DNA of 33,023 bases from an uncultured Rikenella sp. (lineage in GTDB: Bacteria > Bacteroidota > Bacteroidia > Bacteroidales > Rikenellaceae). The stretch spans positions 1 to 33,023 of the forward strand of contig NZ_CAJTMN010000014.1 in the NCBI RefSeq assembly GCF_910577125.1, read 5' to 3'. The notes under the pieces are model-generated. The model saw only the letters and a program-made list of their open reading frames with translations. It did no database searches and was not told where the DNA came from. The position numbers and the translations under genes were made by a program. Below, one piece after another: positions 23,251 to 30,926 of this stretch. Position 1 is the stretch's first letter. Every line of letters starts with the position of its first letter.

Positions 23251-23287
23251 GGATTTTTCGCATCTATAAATTCGTCTACATGTTGTT

Positions 23288-23339
23288 CGGAAGCGTCTCT
23301 CCTTGCATTGCGCGAGGGGAGACGCTTCCGAGTTTTTTT
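23288..23339 (+). terminator. Intrinsic terminator after rpsJ
   Basis: 15-bp stem: 23288-23302 (CGGAAGCGTCTCTCC) with 23316-23330, one G-U pair, 13-base loop, then a seven-T run (23333-23339). It closes the str unit before the lipoproteins. The T-run passes straight into a seven-G run (23340-23346). Confidence 0.9.
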
Positions 23340-23377
23340 GGGGGGGAGGGGAGAGGATAATTGTCTGAAAAATCGGT

Positions 23378-23385
23378 TAAATTTG
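23378..23385 (+). promoter_or_regulatory. Bacteroidetes -7 box of the first propeller lipoprotein
   Basis: TAAATTTG is a perfect TAnnTTTG, 21 bp before the ATG at 23407. The nearest TTG (23361-23363) is too close (14-bp spacer) for a standard -33 box. Confidence 0.5.
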
Positions 23386-23406
23386 TTATGGGAAACATTT
23401 GTTGCT

Positions 23407-24486
23407 ATGAACAAAAATAGAATCGCTTTGGGCTGTGCGGTAGCTTTGCTGTGCGGTTTTGCCTCGTGCGGCGGAGGGACATCTTCTGCGGATCGGGAGG
23501 TGCCCGAGGTGGCCGTGCATGTGGATTCGTTGCCCGGCGACACCCTGATGCTCGGATACGTTGGTTCGATAACCGTGCGGGACTCCCTGCTCTTTCTGGT
23601 CGATTACGGGCACGCCAATCAGGCCGAGGCGCTTGTGCAGCTCTATAGTTATCCGGCATTGCGGCCGCTGTGTCGGTTCGTCAACCGGGGCAAGGGGCCT
23701 AACGAAACGCTCGGCATGTCCGGCTATGTCGTCGATGGCGACAGCGTGCGGGTGTTCGTGGGATGGCCGCCCCGAATGTTCGTCTATGGACTGGCCGATT
23801 TGGTGCGCGGCGAGCGGCTGCCGGCGCGGATAATTCCCTATCCGGAGGGGCCGTGTAGCTATGCCTCGGGTTTCCAGAAACTGGACTCCGGGTTTGTGCT
23901 CACCCGGTTTTATGGCGATCCGGCCGTTGGGCGGGTCATACGGATCGACAGTCTCGGGAATGTCACCGGAACCTATTATTCGATTCCGTATCGTCCTGAA
24001 GATCTGGAGCAAGTGGCCGATTACGGACGGGAAATGCTTGCGACGCTTTGGCAAGCAGTTGCAGCTGCATCCGGCGAGACGGTCGTGCTCGGGACTAAGT
24101 TGGGAGATGTGCTGGAGATATATAACCTGCGCGACTCCTCGCTGAACCGCATTGTCCGCGGGCCGGACGGGCCGCCGGAGGTGGAATGTGATGGAAATTC
24201 GATCGTTTTCGGTGTGAAGAGTGGATACCAGGCCTTGAAAATCGTAGGCGACCGGATTTATGCCATGTATCGGGCCGAACGATTCAAGGATTCGGACGAG
24301 CCCGACTCGTCCGGCGTCAAGGGGAGTACCCTGCGCGTCTTCGACTTGGACGGGAACTGGCTGAAGAGCTATATGCTGGATCGTCCGCTCCACAGTTTTG
24401 ATATACTGTCCGACGGTCGGACGGTGGTTGCCGGCGATCCGACTGCGGAATACCAGCTTTGCACCTTCACCCTGCCGGAAGAGTGA
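23407..24486 (+). CDS. Six-bladed beta-propeller lipoprotein (BF3164/TolB-like), copy 1
   Basis: 359 aa from ATG 23407, which gives a lipoprotein signal peptide (MNKNRIALGCAVALLCGFASC, Cys21 as lipobox cysteine, then GGG). The body matches the BF3164-like TolB-type propellers abundant in Bacteroidetes: the hallmark RFVNRGKGPNETLG (G-K-G-P-N-E), repeated short aromatic strands, and a closing blade FDILSDGRTVVAGDP...QLCTFTLPEE. Ligand unknown in this family. The frame is open upstream, but the region above 23407 contains the terminator of rpsJ. It lies between rpsJ and rplC with its paralogue, 56 bp ahead of copy 2. Confidence 0.85.
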   Translation: MNKNRIALGCAVALLCGFASCGGGTSSADREVPEVAVHVDSLPGDTLMLGYVGSITVRDSLLFLVDYGHANQAEALVQLYSYPALRPLCRFVNRGKGPNETLGMSGYVVDGDSVRVFVGWPPRMFVYGLADLVRGERLPARIIPYPEGPCSYASGFQKLDSGFVLTRFYGDPAVGRVIRIDSLGNVTGTYYSIPYRPEDLEQVADYGREMLATLWQAVAAASGETVVLGTKLGDVLEIYNLRDSSLNRIVRGPDGPPEVECDGNSIVFGVKSGYQALKIVGDRIYAMYRAERFKDSDEPDSSGVKGSTLRVFDLDGNWLKSYMLDRPLHSFDILSDGRTVVAGDPTAEYQLCTFTLPEE

Positions 24487-24542
24487 TGGGGTGTTCTGTA
24501 TTATGATGATAAATGCTTGTATATTGGGCCGAATTGACAGAA

Positions 24543-25589
24543 ATGAACTTTTGGAAACATCTTTTTTCGATGAGTGGTATAGGCTTGCTCTTGGTGGCAT
24601 GTGGAGGTAAACAGACTGTTGTAGATCAAATTGAAACAGACAAAATTCAAGTCGATTCGCTTAAAACGCCGGAAAGTCTCTTTCTGGGGCATGTGCGCCA
24701 GGTACTTGTGCGGGATTCGGTTTTGTATATCTGGGATATAAAAAGTCCCTCGATGATGCTTGCCGTGAAATATCCTTCTTTGGAGCCGATTTGCGAGTTC
24801 ATGCCCAAAGGAAAAGGGCCGGAAGAGTTGTTGGGACTCGGTGGCTTCGATTTGGACAATCGCTACTTGTATGTCATGGCCAGTCGCGAGCCGAAGATGG
24901 CGATATACGCGCTGGACAGTCTGAAACAAGGTGCGCGGCGGCCGTTGCGTATAGTGGAATATCCGAATGAAGTCTCACCGTCATTGGCATTTGCCAAAGC
25001 GAATGGAGATACCGTTGTATTGCAGAGTGCAGGGGTAGATCGAAGAGTGCAACTCTGTGATACATCCGGTCATATTTTACGCGTACAATACGCATTGCCG
25101 GAGGGTTCTAAAACGAATGAAACGGAGCCGGCATTGATGCCGTATCTTTGGCAGTCTCGGATAGCCTTTCGGGGTGGGTGGCTGGTTCTGGCCGCGCGTT
25201 TGGGCGAAGTGCTCGAAATCTGTCACCCTGCCGATACAGTGCAAAAGGTAGTGGTTGTCGGTTCGGATGGAGCACCGGTTATTAGTCCTGAGGGATTTGT
25301 GGGGGAGGTAAATGGTTTTATAGAAGTGCGGATTGCCGAAGATAAAATATATGCCATTTATTCCGGAGTCTCCATGAAAGAAGTCGATCGTATCTTTGAG
25401 GAAGGAGGTAATGCGCCGTCCGGGGGTCGTTATTTTCGGGTTTATGATCTGAATACAGGTCAACTGGAACGTATTTACGAGCTCGAACGTTATATCTCGA
25501 CCTTCGACGTGCTGCCGGATGGGCGGACGGTCATTGCAGCCGACCCGAATTCGGAACATCAGCTCTGCACCTTCACCCTGCCCGATTGA
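24543..25589 (+). CDS. Six-bladed beta-propeller lipoprotein (BF3164/TolB-like), copy 2
   Basis: 348 aa from ATG 24543: signal peptide MNFWKHLFSMSGIGLLLVAC with the lipobox cysteine at residue 20, then GGK. It is a paralogue of the preceding gene: EFMPKGKGPEELLGLGGFDLDNRYLYV lines up with RFVNRGKGPNETLG of copy 1, and the last blades FDVLPDGRTVIAADP...QLCTFTLPD nearly match at protein and DNA level. The interior is visibly more AT-rich than copy 1 and than the ribosomal genes (many AT-ending codons, for example around 24700-24780), so it may have a different history. A strong terminator follows. Function unknown; surface or periplasmic ligand binding is an inference. Confidence 0.84.
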   Translation: MNFWKHLFSMSGIGLLLVACGGKQTVVDQIETDKIQVDSLKTPESLFLGHVRQVLVRDSVLYIWDIKSPSMMLAVKYPSLEPICEFMPKGKGPEELLGLGGFDLDNRYLYVMASREPKMAIYALDSLKQGARRPLRIVEYPNEVSPSLAFAKANGDTVVLQSAGVDRRVQLCDTSGHILRVQYALPEGSKTNETEPALMPYLWQSRIAFRGGWLVLAARLGEVLEICHPADTVQKVVVVGSDGAPVISPEGFVGEVNGFIEVRIAEDKIYAIYSGVSMKEVDRIFEEGGNAPSGGRYFRVYDLNTGQLERIYELERYISTFDVLPDGRTVIAADPNSEHQLCTFTLPD

Positions 25590-25617
25590 TTCCGCCGCGA
25601 TTCAACCCATACGACAG

Positions 25618-25655
25618 AGAACCCCGCCCCGAATGAAAAAGGGCGGGGTTCTTTG
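25618..25655 (+). terminator. Intrinsic terminator after the lipoprotein pair
   Basis: AGAACCCCGCCC (25618-25629) pairs perfectly with GGGCGGGGTTCT (25641-25652), 11-base loop, followed by TTGTT. It isolates the pair from rplC. Confidence 0.85.
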
Positions 25656-25720
25656 TTCCCTCTTTGCCCCCTTCTCCGTTGAAAATGAACGCTCCGCAGC
25701 CGAAAAAATCCACAGAAAAA

Positions 25721-25751
25721 TTTGATAATCAACCGAAAACCCCTATCTTTG
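25721..25751 (+). promoter_or_regulatory. Promoter of the rplC-rpsN operon
   Basis: A textbook Bacteroidetes promoter: TTTG (25721-25724), 19-bp spacer, TATCTTTG (25744-25751). The same -7 octamer and spacer occur before rpsL. It leaves a leader of about 100 bases before the rplC ATG, with a possible CTCC/GGAG stem around 25798-25815. Confidence 0.85.
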
Positions 25752-25858
25752 CAGTCGCCTTTGCTCTCTTTATGCAGGTAAGCGATTGATTTCGAGACTC
25801 CTGCCGCTGGAGCGAGTTGAAAAGGCACAGACCATTTTACAAACCATTACCAAACAAA

Positions 25859-26476
25859 ATGTCAGGACTAATTGGGAAAAAAATCGGAATGACATCCGTT
25901 TTCAGTGCCGAGGGGAAAAATATCCCATGCACTGTGATCGAAGCTGGTCCGTGTGTGGTTACGCAAGTCAAGACCGTCGAAAAGGACGGCTATGCCGCAG
26001 TGCAGCTTGCCTATGACGACAAAAAGGAAAAGCACACCAGCAAACCGATGATGGGCCACTTCGCCAAGGCAGGGACGACCCCGAAGCGGAAAATCGCCGA
26101 ATTCAAATCGTTCGAAACGATGCCGAATCTGGGCGACACCGTGGGCGTGGACGTGATTGTCGAAGGCGAATGGGTCGATGTGACCGGAATCTCCAAAGGG
26201 AAAGGCTTCCAGGGGGTTGTTAAACGGCACGGCTTCGGCGGTGTCGGCGGACAGACCCACGGTCAGCACAACCGGCAGCGGCACGTGGGGTCGCTGGGTG
26301 CATCGTCCTATCCGTCGCGGGTCTTCAAGGGCAAACGCATGCCGGGGCGGACTGGCGGCGAGCAGGTCAAAGTGCTCAATCTGAAAGTGCTCAAAGTGAT
26401 TCCGGAAAACAACCTCATCCTTGTGAAAGGTTCCATTCCGGGGGCTAAAGGCTCTTATTTGTTAATCGAAGGCTAA
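25859..26476 (+). CDS. rplC: 50S ribosomal protein L3
   Basis: Early-assembly 23S rRNA binder near the peptidyl transferase centre. 205 aa from ATG 25859, chosen because homologues begin MxGLIGKKIGMT; the frame is open upstream to 25817, with no homology there. The central loop GGVGGQTHGQHNRQRHVGSLG and RVFKGKRMPGRTGGEQV are typical. First gene after its own promoter, separated from rpsJ by the lipoprotein pair. Confidence 0.97.
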   Translation: MSGLIGKKIGMTSVFSAEGKNIPCTVIEAGPCVVTQVKTVEKDGYAAVQLAYDDKKEKHTSKPMMGHFAKAGTTPKRKIAEFKSFETMPNLGDTVGVDVIVEGEWVDVTGISKGKGFQGVVKRHGFGGVGGQTHGQHNRQRHVGSLGASSYPSRVFKGKRMPGRTGGEQVKVLNLKVLKVIPENNLILVKGSIPGAKGSYLLIEG

Positions 26477-26502
26477 CCATTCAAGGGGAGGAGATTTAAG
26501 TT

Positions 26503-27144
26503 ATGGAACTCAACATACTCGATATCGCCGGTAAAGAGACCGGGAAGAAAGTGACCTTGAACGACGCCGTATTCGCGCTCGAACAGCCCAACGATCACGC
26601 CATCTACCTCGATGTGAAGCAGTACCTCGCCGACCAGCGTCAGGGAACTCACAAATCGAAACAACGGAACGAAGTGGCCGGCTCTACCCGGAAACTCAAG
26701 AAACAGAAAGGGACGGGCGGAGCTCGGAGCGGGTCGATCCTGTCGCCGCTGTTTGTCGGAGGCGGTCGTGTATTCGGGCCTGTGCCGCGCGACTACCGCT
26801 TCAAACTCAACAAGAAACTCAAACAGCTCGCCCGGCGCAGCGCGCTGACCTACAAAGCGAAGAACGCGGCCATCACCGTGGTCGACAGCTTCGAAATGCA
26901 GCCCAAAACCAAGGAATTCATCGCAGCGGCCAAGAACCTGGGCGTTGCCGACAAGAAGACCCTGGTTATTCTGTGCGGCGATATGGACAACGCCGGCGTG
27001 ATCCTCGCCGCGCGGAACCTGCCGAACGTAAAGGTGATTCAGGCGCAGAACCTCAATACCTACGACGTGATGAACGCAGCGCACCTGCTCATCGGCGGGG
27101 AGGGAGCTGTGGCTGCCATGCAGCAGGTTTGTGGAATCCAGTAA
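26503..27144 (+). CDS. rplD: 50S ribosomal protein L4
   Basis: Exit-tunnel protein, and in E. coli the repressor of the S10 operon. 213 aa. The tunnel loop KLKKQKGTGGARSGSILSPLFVGGGRVFGPVPRDYRFK is marked by KQKGTGGAR and GGGRVFGP; the C-terminal IQAQNLNTYDVMNA is typical. A gap of 26 bp follows rplC. Confidence 0.97.
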   Translation: MELNILDIAGKETGKKVTLNDAVFALEQPNDHAIYLDVKQYLADQRQGTHKSKQRNEVAGSTRKLKKQKGTGGARSGSILSPLFVGGGRVFGPVPRDYRFKLNKKLKQLARRSALTYKAKNAAITVVDSFEMQPKTKEFIAAAKNLGVADKKTLVILCGDMDNAGVILAARNLPNVKVIQAQNLNTYDVMNAAHLLIGGEGAVAAMQQVCGIQ

Positions 27145-27172
27145 CGAAGAGACCATCTTTTAAAGAAAGATC

Positions 27173-27463
27173 ATGGAAATTTTGATTAAGCCGATATTGA
27201 CCGAGAAAATGACGGCTCAGGGCGAAAAACTGAACCGCTACGGTTTTATTGTGGATCCGCGGGCCAACAAGCTCCAGATCAAGGCTGCGGTGGAAGCTAT
27301 GTACGGCGTCGTGGTGACCGATGTCAACACCTGTAACTACGACGGCAAACGCAAGAGCCGCTACACCAAGGCAGGAATGCTCGAAGGGCGTCAGAACCGC
27401 TACAAAAAGGCGATCGTCACCCTCGGGGGAGAAGACAAAATCGATTTTTACAGTAATATCTAA
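27173..27463 (+). CDS. rplW: 50S ribosomal protein L23
   Basis: Protein at the tunnel exit that docks trigger factor and SRP. 96 aa; ILIKPILTEKMT, YGFIVDPRANKLQIKAAVEAMYGVVVTDVNT and the basic KRKSRYTKAG loop are present. 28 bp after rplD, 6 bp before rplB. Confidence 0.97.
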   Translation: MEILIKPILTEKMTAQGEKLNRYGFIVDPRANKLQIKAAVEAMYGVVVTDVNTCNYDGKRKSRYTKAGMLEGRQNRYKKAIVTLGGEDKIDFYSNI

Positions 27464-27469
27464 AAGACG

Positions 27470-28294
27470 ATGGCAGTTAGAAAATTCAAACCGATGACCC
27501 CGGGTCAGAGACATAAAGTTATCGGCACCTTTGACGATATTACGACTTCGACCCCGGAAAAATCACTGGTAACCCCCCTCAAATCCTCAGGAGGGCGGAA
27601 CAACACCGGGAAAATGACCATGCGCTACATCGGTGGTGGACACAAACGTCAGTACCGCATCATCGACTTCATGCGCAACAAAGATGGCATGACCGCTACG
27701 GTCAAAACCATCGAATACGACCCGAACCGCAGCGCGCGGATTGCCCTCGTGGTCTATGCCGACGGCGAAAAACGATACATCGTTGCGCCGGTGGGCCTGA
27801 CCGTCGGGCAGAAGATCGCCAGCGGAGCGGGCGTCGCACCTGAAGTGGGCAACACACTATTCCTTTCGGAAATTCCTCTTGGTACCGTTGTGCACTGCAT
27901 CGAACTCACACCCGGCAGGGGCGCTGCGATGGCGCGGTCTGCAGGGACTTACGCTCAGCTGCTTGCCCGCGAGGGGAAGTACGCTATTATTAAACTTCCT
28001 TCAGGGGAAACCCGTATGGTGCTCACCACCTGCCGGGCTACGATCGGGACCGTGTCCAATCCGGACCACAGCCTCGAACAGAGCGGCAAGGCAGGGCGCA
28101 AGCGCTGGCTCGGGCGGCGTCCGCGCAACCGCGGCGTCGTGATGAACCCCGTCGACCACCCGATGGGTGGGGGTGAAGGACGTGCTTCCGGGGGACACCC
28201 GCGCTCGCGTACGGGCGTGCTGGCCAAGGGCTACAAAACCCGCAACCCCAAGAAGACGACTTCCAAGTTCATCGTTTCACGGAGGAATAAATAA
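27470..28294 (+). CDS. rplB: 50S ribosomal protein L2
   Basis: Core subunit protein needed for peptidyl transferase activity and subunit association. 274 aa; GRNNTGKMTMRYIGGGHKRQYR-type N-terminal block, EIPLGTVVHCIELTPGRG, and the C-terminal MGGGEGRASGGHPRSRTG loop near the catalytic centre are present. Next gene rpsS after 19 bp. Confidence 0.98.
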   Translation: MAVRKFKPMTPGQRHKVIGTFDDITTSTPEKSLVTPLKSSGGRNNTGKMTMRYIGGGHKRQYRIIDFMRNKDGMTATVKTIEYDPNRSARIALVVYADGEKRYIVAPVGLTVGQKIASGAGVAPEVGNTLFLSEIPLGTVVHCIELTPGRGAAMARSAGTYAQLLAREGKYAIIKLPSGETRMVLTTCRATIGTVSNPDHSLEQSGKAGRKRWLGRRPRNRGVVMNPVDHPMGGGEGRASGGHPRSRTGVLAKGYKTRNPKKTTSKFIVSRRNK

Positions 28295-28313
28295 TCTAAT
28301 CAAGACAGCGTAA

Positions 28314-28583
28314 ATGAGCCGTTCACTGAAAAAAGGACCGTATATCGAACCGAAACTCGAAGGCAAGATCCTTGCCATGAACGATAGCGGCAAAAAATCG
28401 GTTATCAAGACCTGGTCGCGCGCGAGCATGATCTCGCCGGATTTCGTGGGACACACCCTGGCGGTGCACAACGGGAATAAGTTTATTCCCGTGTATGTGA
28501 CCGAAAACATGGTGGGACACAAATTGGGCGAATTCGCCCCGACCCGCAGCTTCCGCGGTCACGGAGGCAACAAGAAAAAATAG
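28314..28583 (+). CDS. rpsS: 30S ribosomal protein S19
   Basis: 30S head protein that forms a pair with S13. 89 aa, MSRSLKKGPYIEPKL, SRASMISPDFVGHTLAVHNGNKF-type core and KLGEFAPTRSFRGHGG at the C-terminus. 28 bp before rplV. Confidence 0.98.
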   Translation: MSRSLKKGPYIEPKLEGKILAMNDSGKKSVIKTWSRASMISPDFVGHTLAVHNGNKFIPVYVTENMVGHKLGEFAPTRSFRGHGGNKKK

Positions 28584-28611
28584 TGTTAAAAAGTAATTCC
28601 GTATACCTGTT

Positions 28612-29190
28612 ATGGGTGCAAGAAAAAGATTAAGAGCCGAAAAGCTCAAAGCGGAAAAACGCTCGACCGCAATCGCCTCGCTGCGCGAATGCCCGACCTC
28701 TCCGCGCAAAATGAGACTCGTGGCCGATATGATCCGCGGCGTGGAAATCAATCGCGCCTTGGGGATGCTGCGGTATTCCAAGAAAGAGGCATCGGTACGT
28801 CTCGAAAAACTCCTCCGGTCGGCCATCGCCAACTGGGAAGCCAAGAACCAGGGCGTTTCACTGGAAGAGACCCCGCTGTGCGTCAAGACCATCTTCGTCG
28901 ACGGCGGACGGCAGCTCAAACGGATTCAGCCGGCTCCGCAGGGGCGTGCACACCGGATCCGGAAACGCTCCAACCACGTGACCATCATCGTCGATCGGAT
29001 GGAAATCACCGCTCCTGCCGTTAAGGAAGCGGCTGCGCCTGCTGCGCCGGCGACCGAAACCAAACCGGCTGCTAAGAAAACGACCGCCGCTGACACCAAA
29101 AAAGCGACGACTACGGCCAAGAAAACGACCGCTGCCAAAACCACTGCCAAGGCGGCTGCCGATGTGAAACCTGAAAACGCAGCAAACTAA
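28612..29190 (+). CDS. rplV: 50S ribosomal protein L22 with a long Ala/Lys/Thr C-terminal tail
   Basis: Exit-tunnel protein. The L22 core runs to about residue 131: SPRKMRLVADMIRG, LEKLLRSAIANWE, and the tunnel-tip and closing strands QLKRIQPAPQGRAHRIRKRSNHVTIIV (seen as QLKRIQPAPQGRAHRIRKRS). At 192 aa it is much longer than the usual 110-136. Residues 134-192 are a low-complexity Ala/Lys/Thr/Pro tail (AKKTTAA, TAKKTTAAKTTAKAAA) like histone-H1-type basic tails. The reading frame is clean and rpsC starts one base after the stop, so the tail is real and not a frameshift product. Confidence 0.96.
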   Translation: MGARKRLRAEKLKAEKRSTAIASLRECPTSPRKMRLVADMIRGVEINRALGMLRYSKKEASVRLEKLLRSAIANWEAKNQGVSLEETPLCVKTIFVDGGRQLKRIQPAPQGRAHRIRKRSNHVTIIVDRMEITAPAVKEAAAPAAPATETKPAAKKTTAADTKKATTTAKKTTAAKTTAKAAADVKPENAAN

Positions 29191-29191
29191 G

Positions 29192-29986
29192 ATGGGACAG
29201 AAAGTAAATCCGATCGCCAATCGGCTGGGCATCATTCGGGGTTGGGACTCGTCATGGTATGGCGGCAAGGAATTCCCGGCAAAACTCGTCGAAGACGCCA
29301 AAATTCGTAAATACCTCGGAGCGCGGTTGGCCAAGGCCAGCGTCTCGAAAATCGTGATCGAACGGACCTTGAAGCTGGTGACCGTTACCATCAGCACCTC
29401 GCGGCCCGGGATCATCATCGGGAAAGGCGGTGCCGAAGTGGACAAGTTGAAGGAAGAACTGCGCAAACTGACCGGCAAGGACGTGCAGATCAATATCTTC
29501 GAAGTGAAACGGCCGGAGCTGGATGCGGTGATTGTATCGAACAATATCGCACGTCAGGTCGAAGGGCGTATCTCGTATCGGAGAGCGATCAAGACCACCA
29601 TTGCATCGACCATGCGGATGGGCGCAGAGGGGATTAAGATCCAGATCTCGGGGCGTGTCGGTGGTGCTGAAATGGCACGCAGCGAATCGTACAAGGAAGG
29701 ACGAATTCCGCTGCATACTTTCCGCGCAGATATCGACTACAACCTCGCAGAAGCTTTGACCAAGGTCGGCTTGCTGGGGGTTAAAGTATGGATCTGCAAC
29801 GGCGAAGTGTATGCCAAACGCGATTTGTCTCCGATCGTAGGGATGAGCGCATCGGCAGCAGGACGCGGCGGCGACGACCGTCGTGGCGGACGCGACGACC
29901 GCAGAGGAGGACGTGACGACCGTCGCGGGGCACGCCGCGGGGGACGCGACGACCGCAGAGGAGGACGCAACTCCAATAATCAGTAA
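29192..29986 (+). CDS. rpsC: 30S ribosomal protein S3 with a DDRRGGR-repeat tail
   Basis: mRNA-entry protein of the 30S head with helicase activity. KH domain with GIIIGKGGAEVDKL; C-terminal domain GRVGGAEMARSE, HTFRADIDYNLAEALT and GVKVWICNGEVY. The ordinary protein ends about residue 223. The next 41 residues (224-264) are a run of DDRRGGR-type heptads ending NSNNQ. A 26-bp DNA repeat (29888-29913 and 29942-29967) is exact inside the tail. 264 aa in total. Starts 1 bp after rplV. Confidence 0.96.
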   Translation: MGQKVNPIANRLGIIRGWDSSWYGGKEFPAKLVEDAKIRKYLGARLAKASVSKIVIERTLKLVTVTISTSRPGIIIGKGGAEVDKLKEELRKLTGKDVQINIFEVKRPELDAVIVSNNIARQVEGRISYRRAIKTTIASTMRMGAEGIKIQISGRVGGAEMARSESYKEGRIPLHTFRADIDYNLAEALTKVGLLGVKVWICNGEVYAKRDLSPIVGMSASAAGRGGDDRRGGRDDRRGGRDDRRGARRGGRDDRRGGRNSNNQ

Positions 29987-30019
29987 ATCTGTCGTCAGAC
30001 GTAATAAAAGGAACCAACC

Positions 30020-30448
30020 ATGTTACAACCGAAAAAGACGAAATTTCGCAGAATGCAGAAAGGCCGCATGAAAGGTCTGGCACAGAGAGGAGCTGAACTG
30101 TCATTCGGATCGTTCGGGATCAAGGCCCTGGAATCGGCCTGGATCACCGGACGTCAGATCGAGGCCGCTCGTCAGGCTATCGTGCGACAAATGAAACGTG
30201 AAGGACAGGTGTGGATTCGGATCTTCCCGGACAAACCCATTACCAAAAAACCCGCCGAAGTGCGTATGGGTAAGGGGAAAGGTTCGCCCGAAGGATTCGT
30301 GGCGCCGGTTACTCCGGGCCGCATCTTGTTCGAAGCCGAAGGGGTGCCTTTGGAAGTAGCCCAGGAAGCGTTGCGCCTCGGGGCTCAGAAACTCCCCATC
30401 ACCACCAAGTTCATCATCCGTCGCGACTATACCGAAACCTCTATCTAA
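30020..30448 (+). CDS. rplP: 50S ribosomal protein L16
   Basis: Protein near the A-site and the 5S rRNA. 142 aa; MLQPKKTKFRRMQKGRMKG, LSFGSFGIKALESAWIT, RIFPDKPITKKPAEVRMGKGKG and KLPITTKFIIRRD fit the family. 33 bp after rpsC. Confidence 0.98.
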   Translation: MLQPKKTKFRRMQKGRMKGLAQRGAELSFGSFGIKALESAWITGRQIEAARQAIVRQMKREGQVWIRIFPDKPITKKPAEVRMGKGKGSPEGFVAPVTPGRILFEAEGVPLEVAQEALRLGAQKLPITTKFIIRRDYTETSI

Positions 30449-30457
30449 CACGAAGAC

Positions 30458-30661
30458 ATGAAAACATCTGAAATACGTGAACTGACAGCGGGCGAAATCG
30501 TCGAACGGGTAGAGACCGAAAAGGCCAACTTGCTGCGTGCCAAAATGAACCACGCCGTTTCGCCGGCCGAAAACTCGACCACCATCAAAAATATGCGCCG
30601 CGATATCGCACGTCTGCTGACCATCCTGCGCGAAAAACAAACCACCACTATTAACAAGTAG
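30458..30661 (+). CDS. rpmC: 50S ribosomal protein L29
   Basis: Small helical protein at the tunnel exit. 67 aa; MKTSEIRELTAGEIVERVETEK, then NMRRDIARLLTILREK. Nine bases after rplP, five before rpsQ. Confidence 0.96.
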   Translation: MKTSEIRELTAGEIVERVETEKANLLRAKMNHAVSPAENSTTIKNMRRDIARLLTILREKQTTTINK

Positions 30662-30666
30662 AGGCC

Positions 30667-30924
30667 ATGGAAGAAAGAAACCTTAGAAAAGAGAGAACCG
30701 GGGTGGTCGTCAGCAACAAAATGGACAAATCGATCGTTGTTGCTGTCAAACGGAAAGTGAAACACCCGATCTACGGTAAATTCGTCAATAAAACCACCAA
30801 ATTCGTGGCACACGACGAAACCAACGACTGCGGCGAGGGAGATACCGTCCGGATTATGGAGACCCGCCCCCTCAGCAAAAGCAAACGGTGGAGATTAGTA
30901 GAAATCATCGAAAGAGCTAAGTAA
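30667..30924 (+). CDS. rpsQ: 30S ribosomal protein S17
   Basis: Primary 16S rRNA-binding OB-fold protein. 85 aa; RKERTGVVVSNKMDKSIVVAV, KHPIYGKFVNKTTKF and METRPLSKSKRWRLVEI are typical. Two bases before rplN. Confidence 0.97.
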   Translation: MEERNLRKERTGVVVSNKMDKSIVVAVKRKVKHPIYGKFVNKTTKFVAHDETNDCGEGDTVRIMETRPLSKSKRWRLVEIIERAK

Positions 30925-30926
30925 CC

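Noticed and set aside
23333..23346. Seven-T / seven-G run as a phase-variation tract or G-quadruplex
   Set aside because: The T-run is explained by the terminator; the G-run is short and lies about 30 bp upstream of the -7 box, so neither effect can be supported from one sequence.
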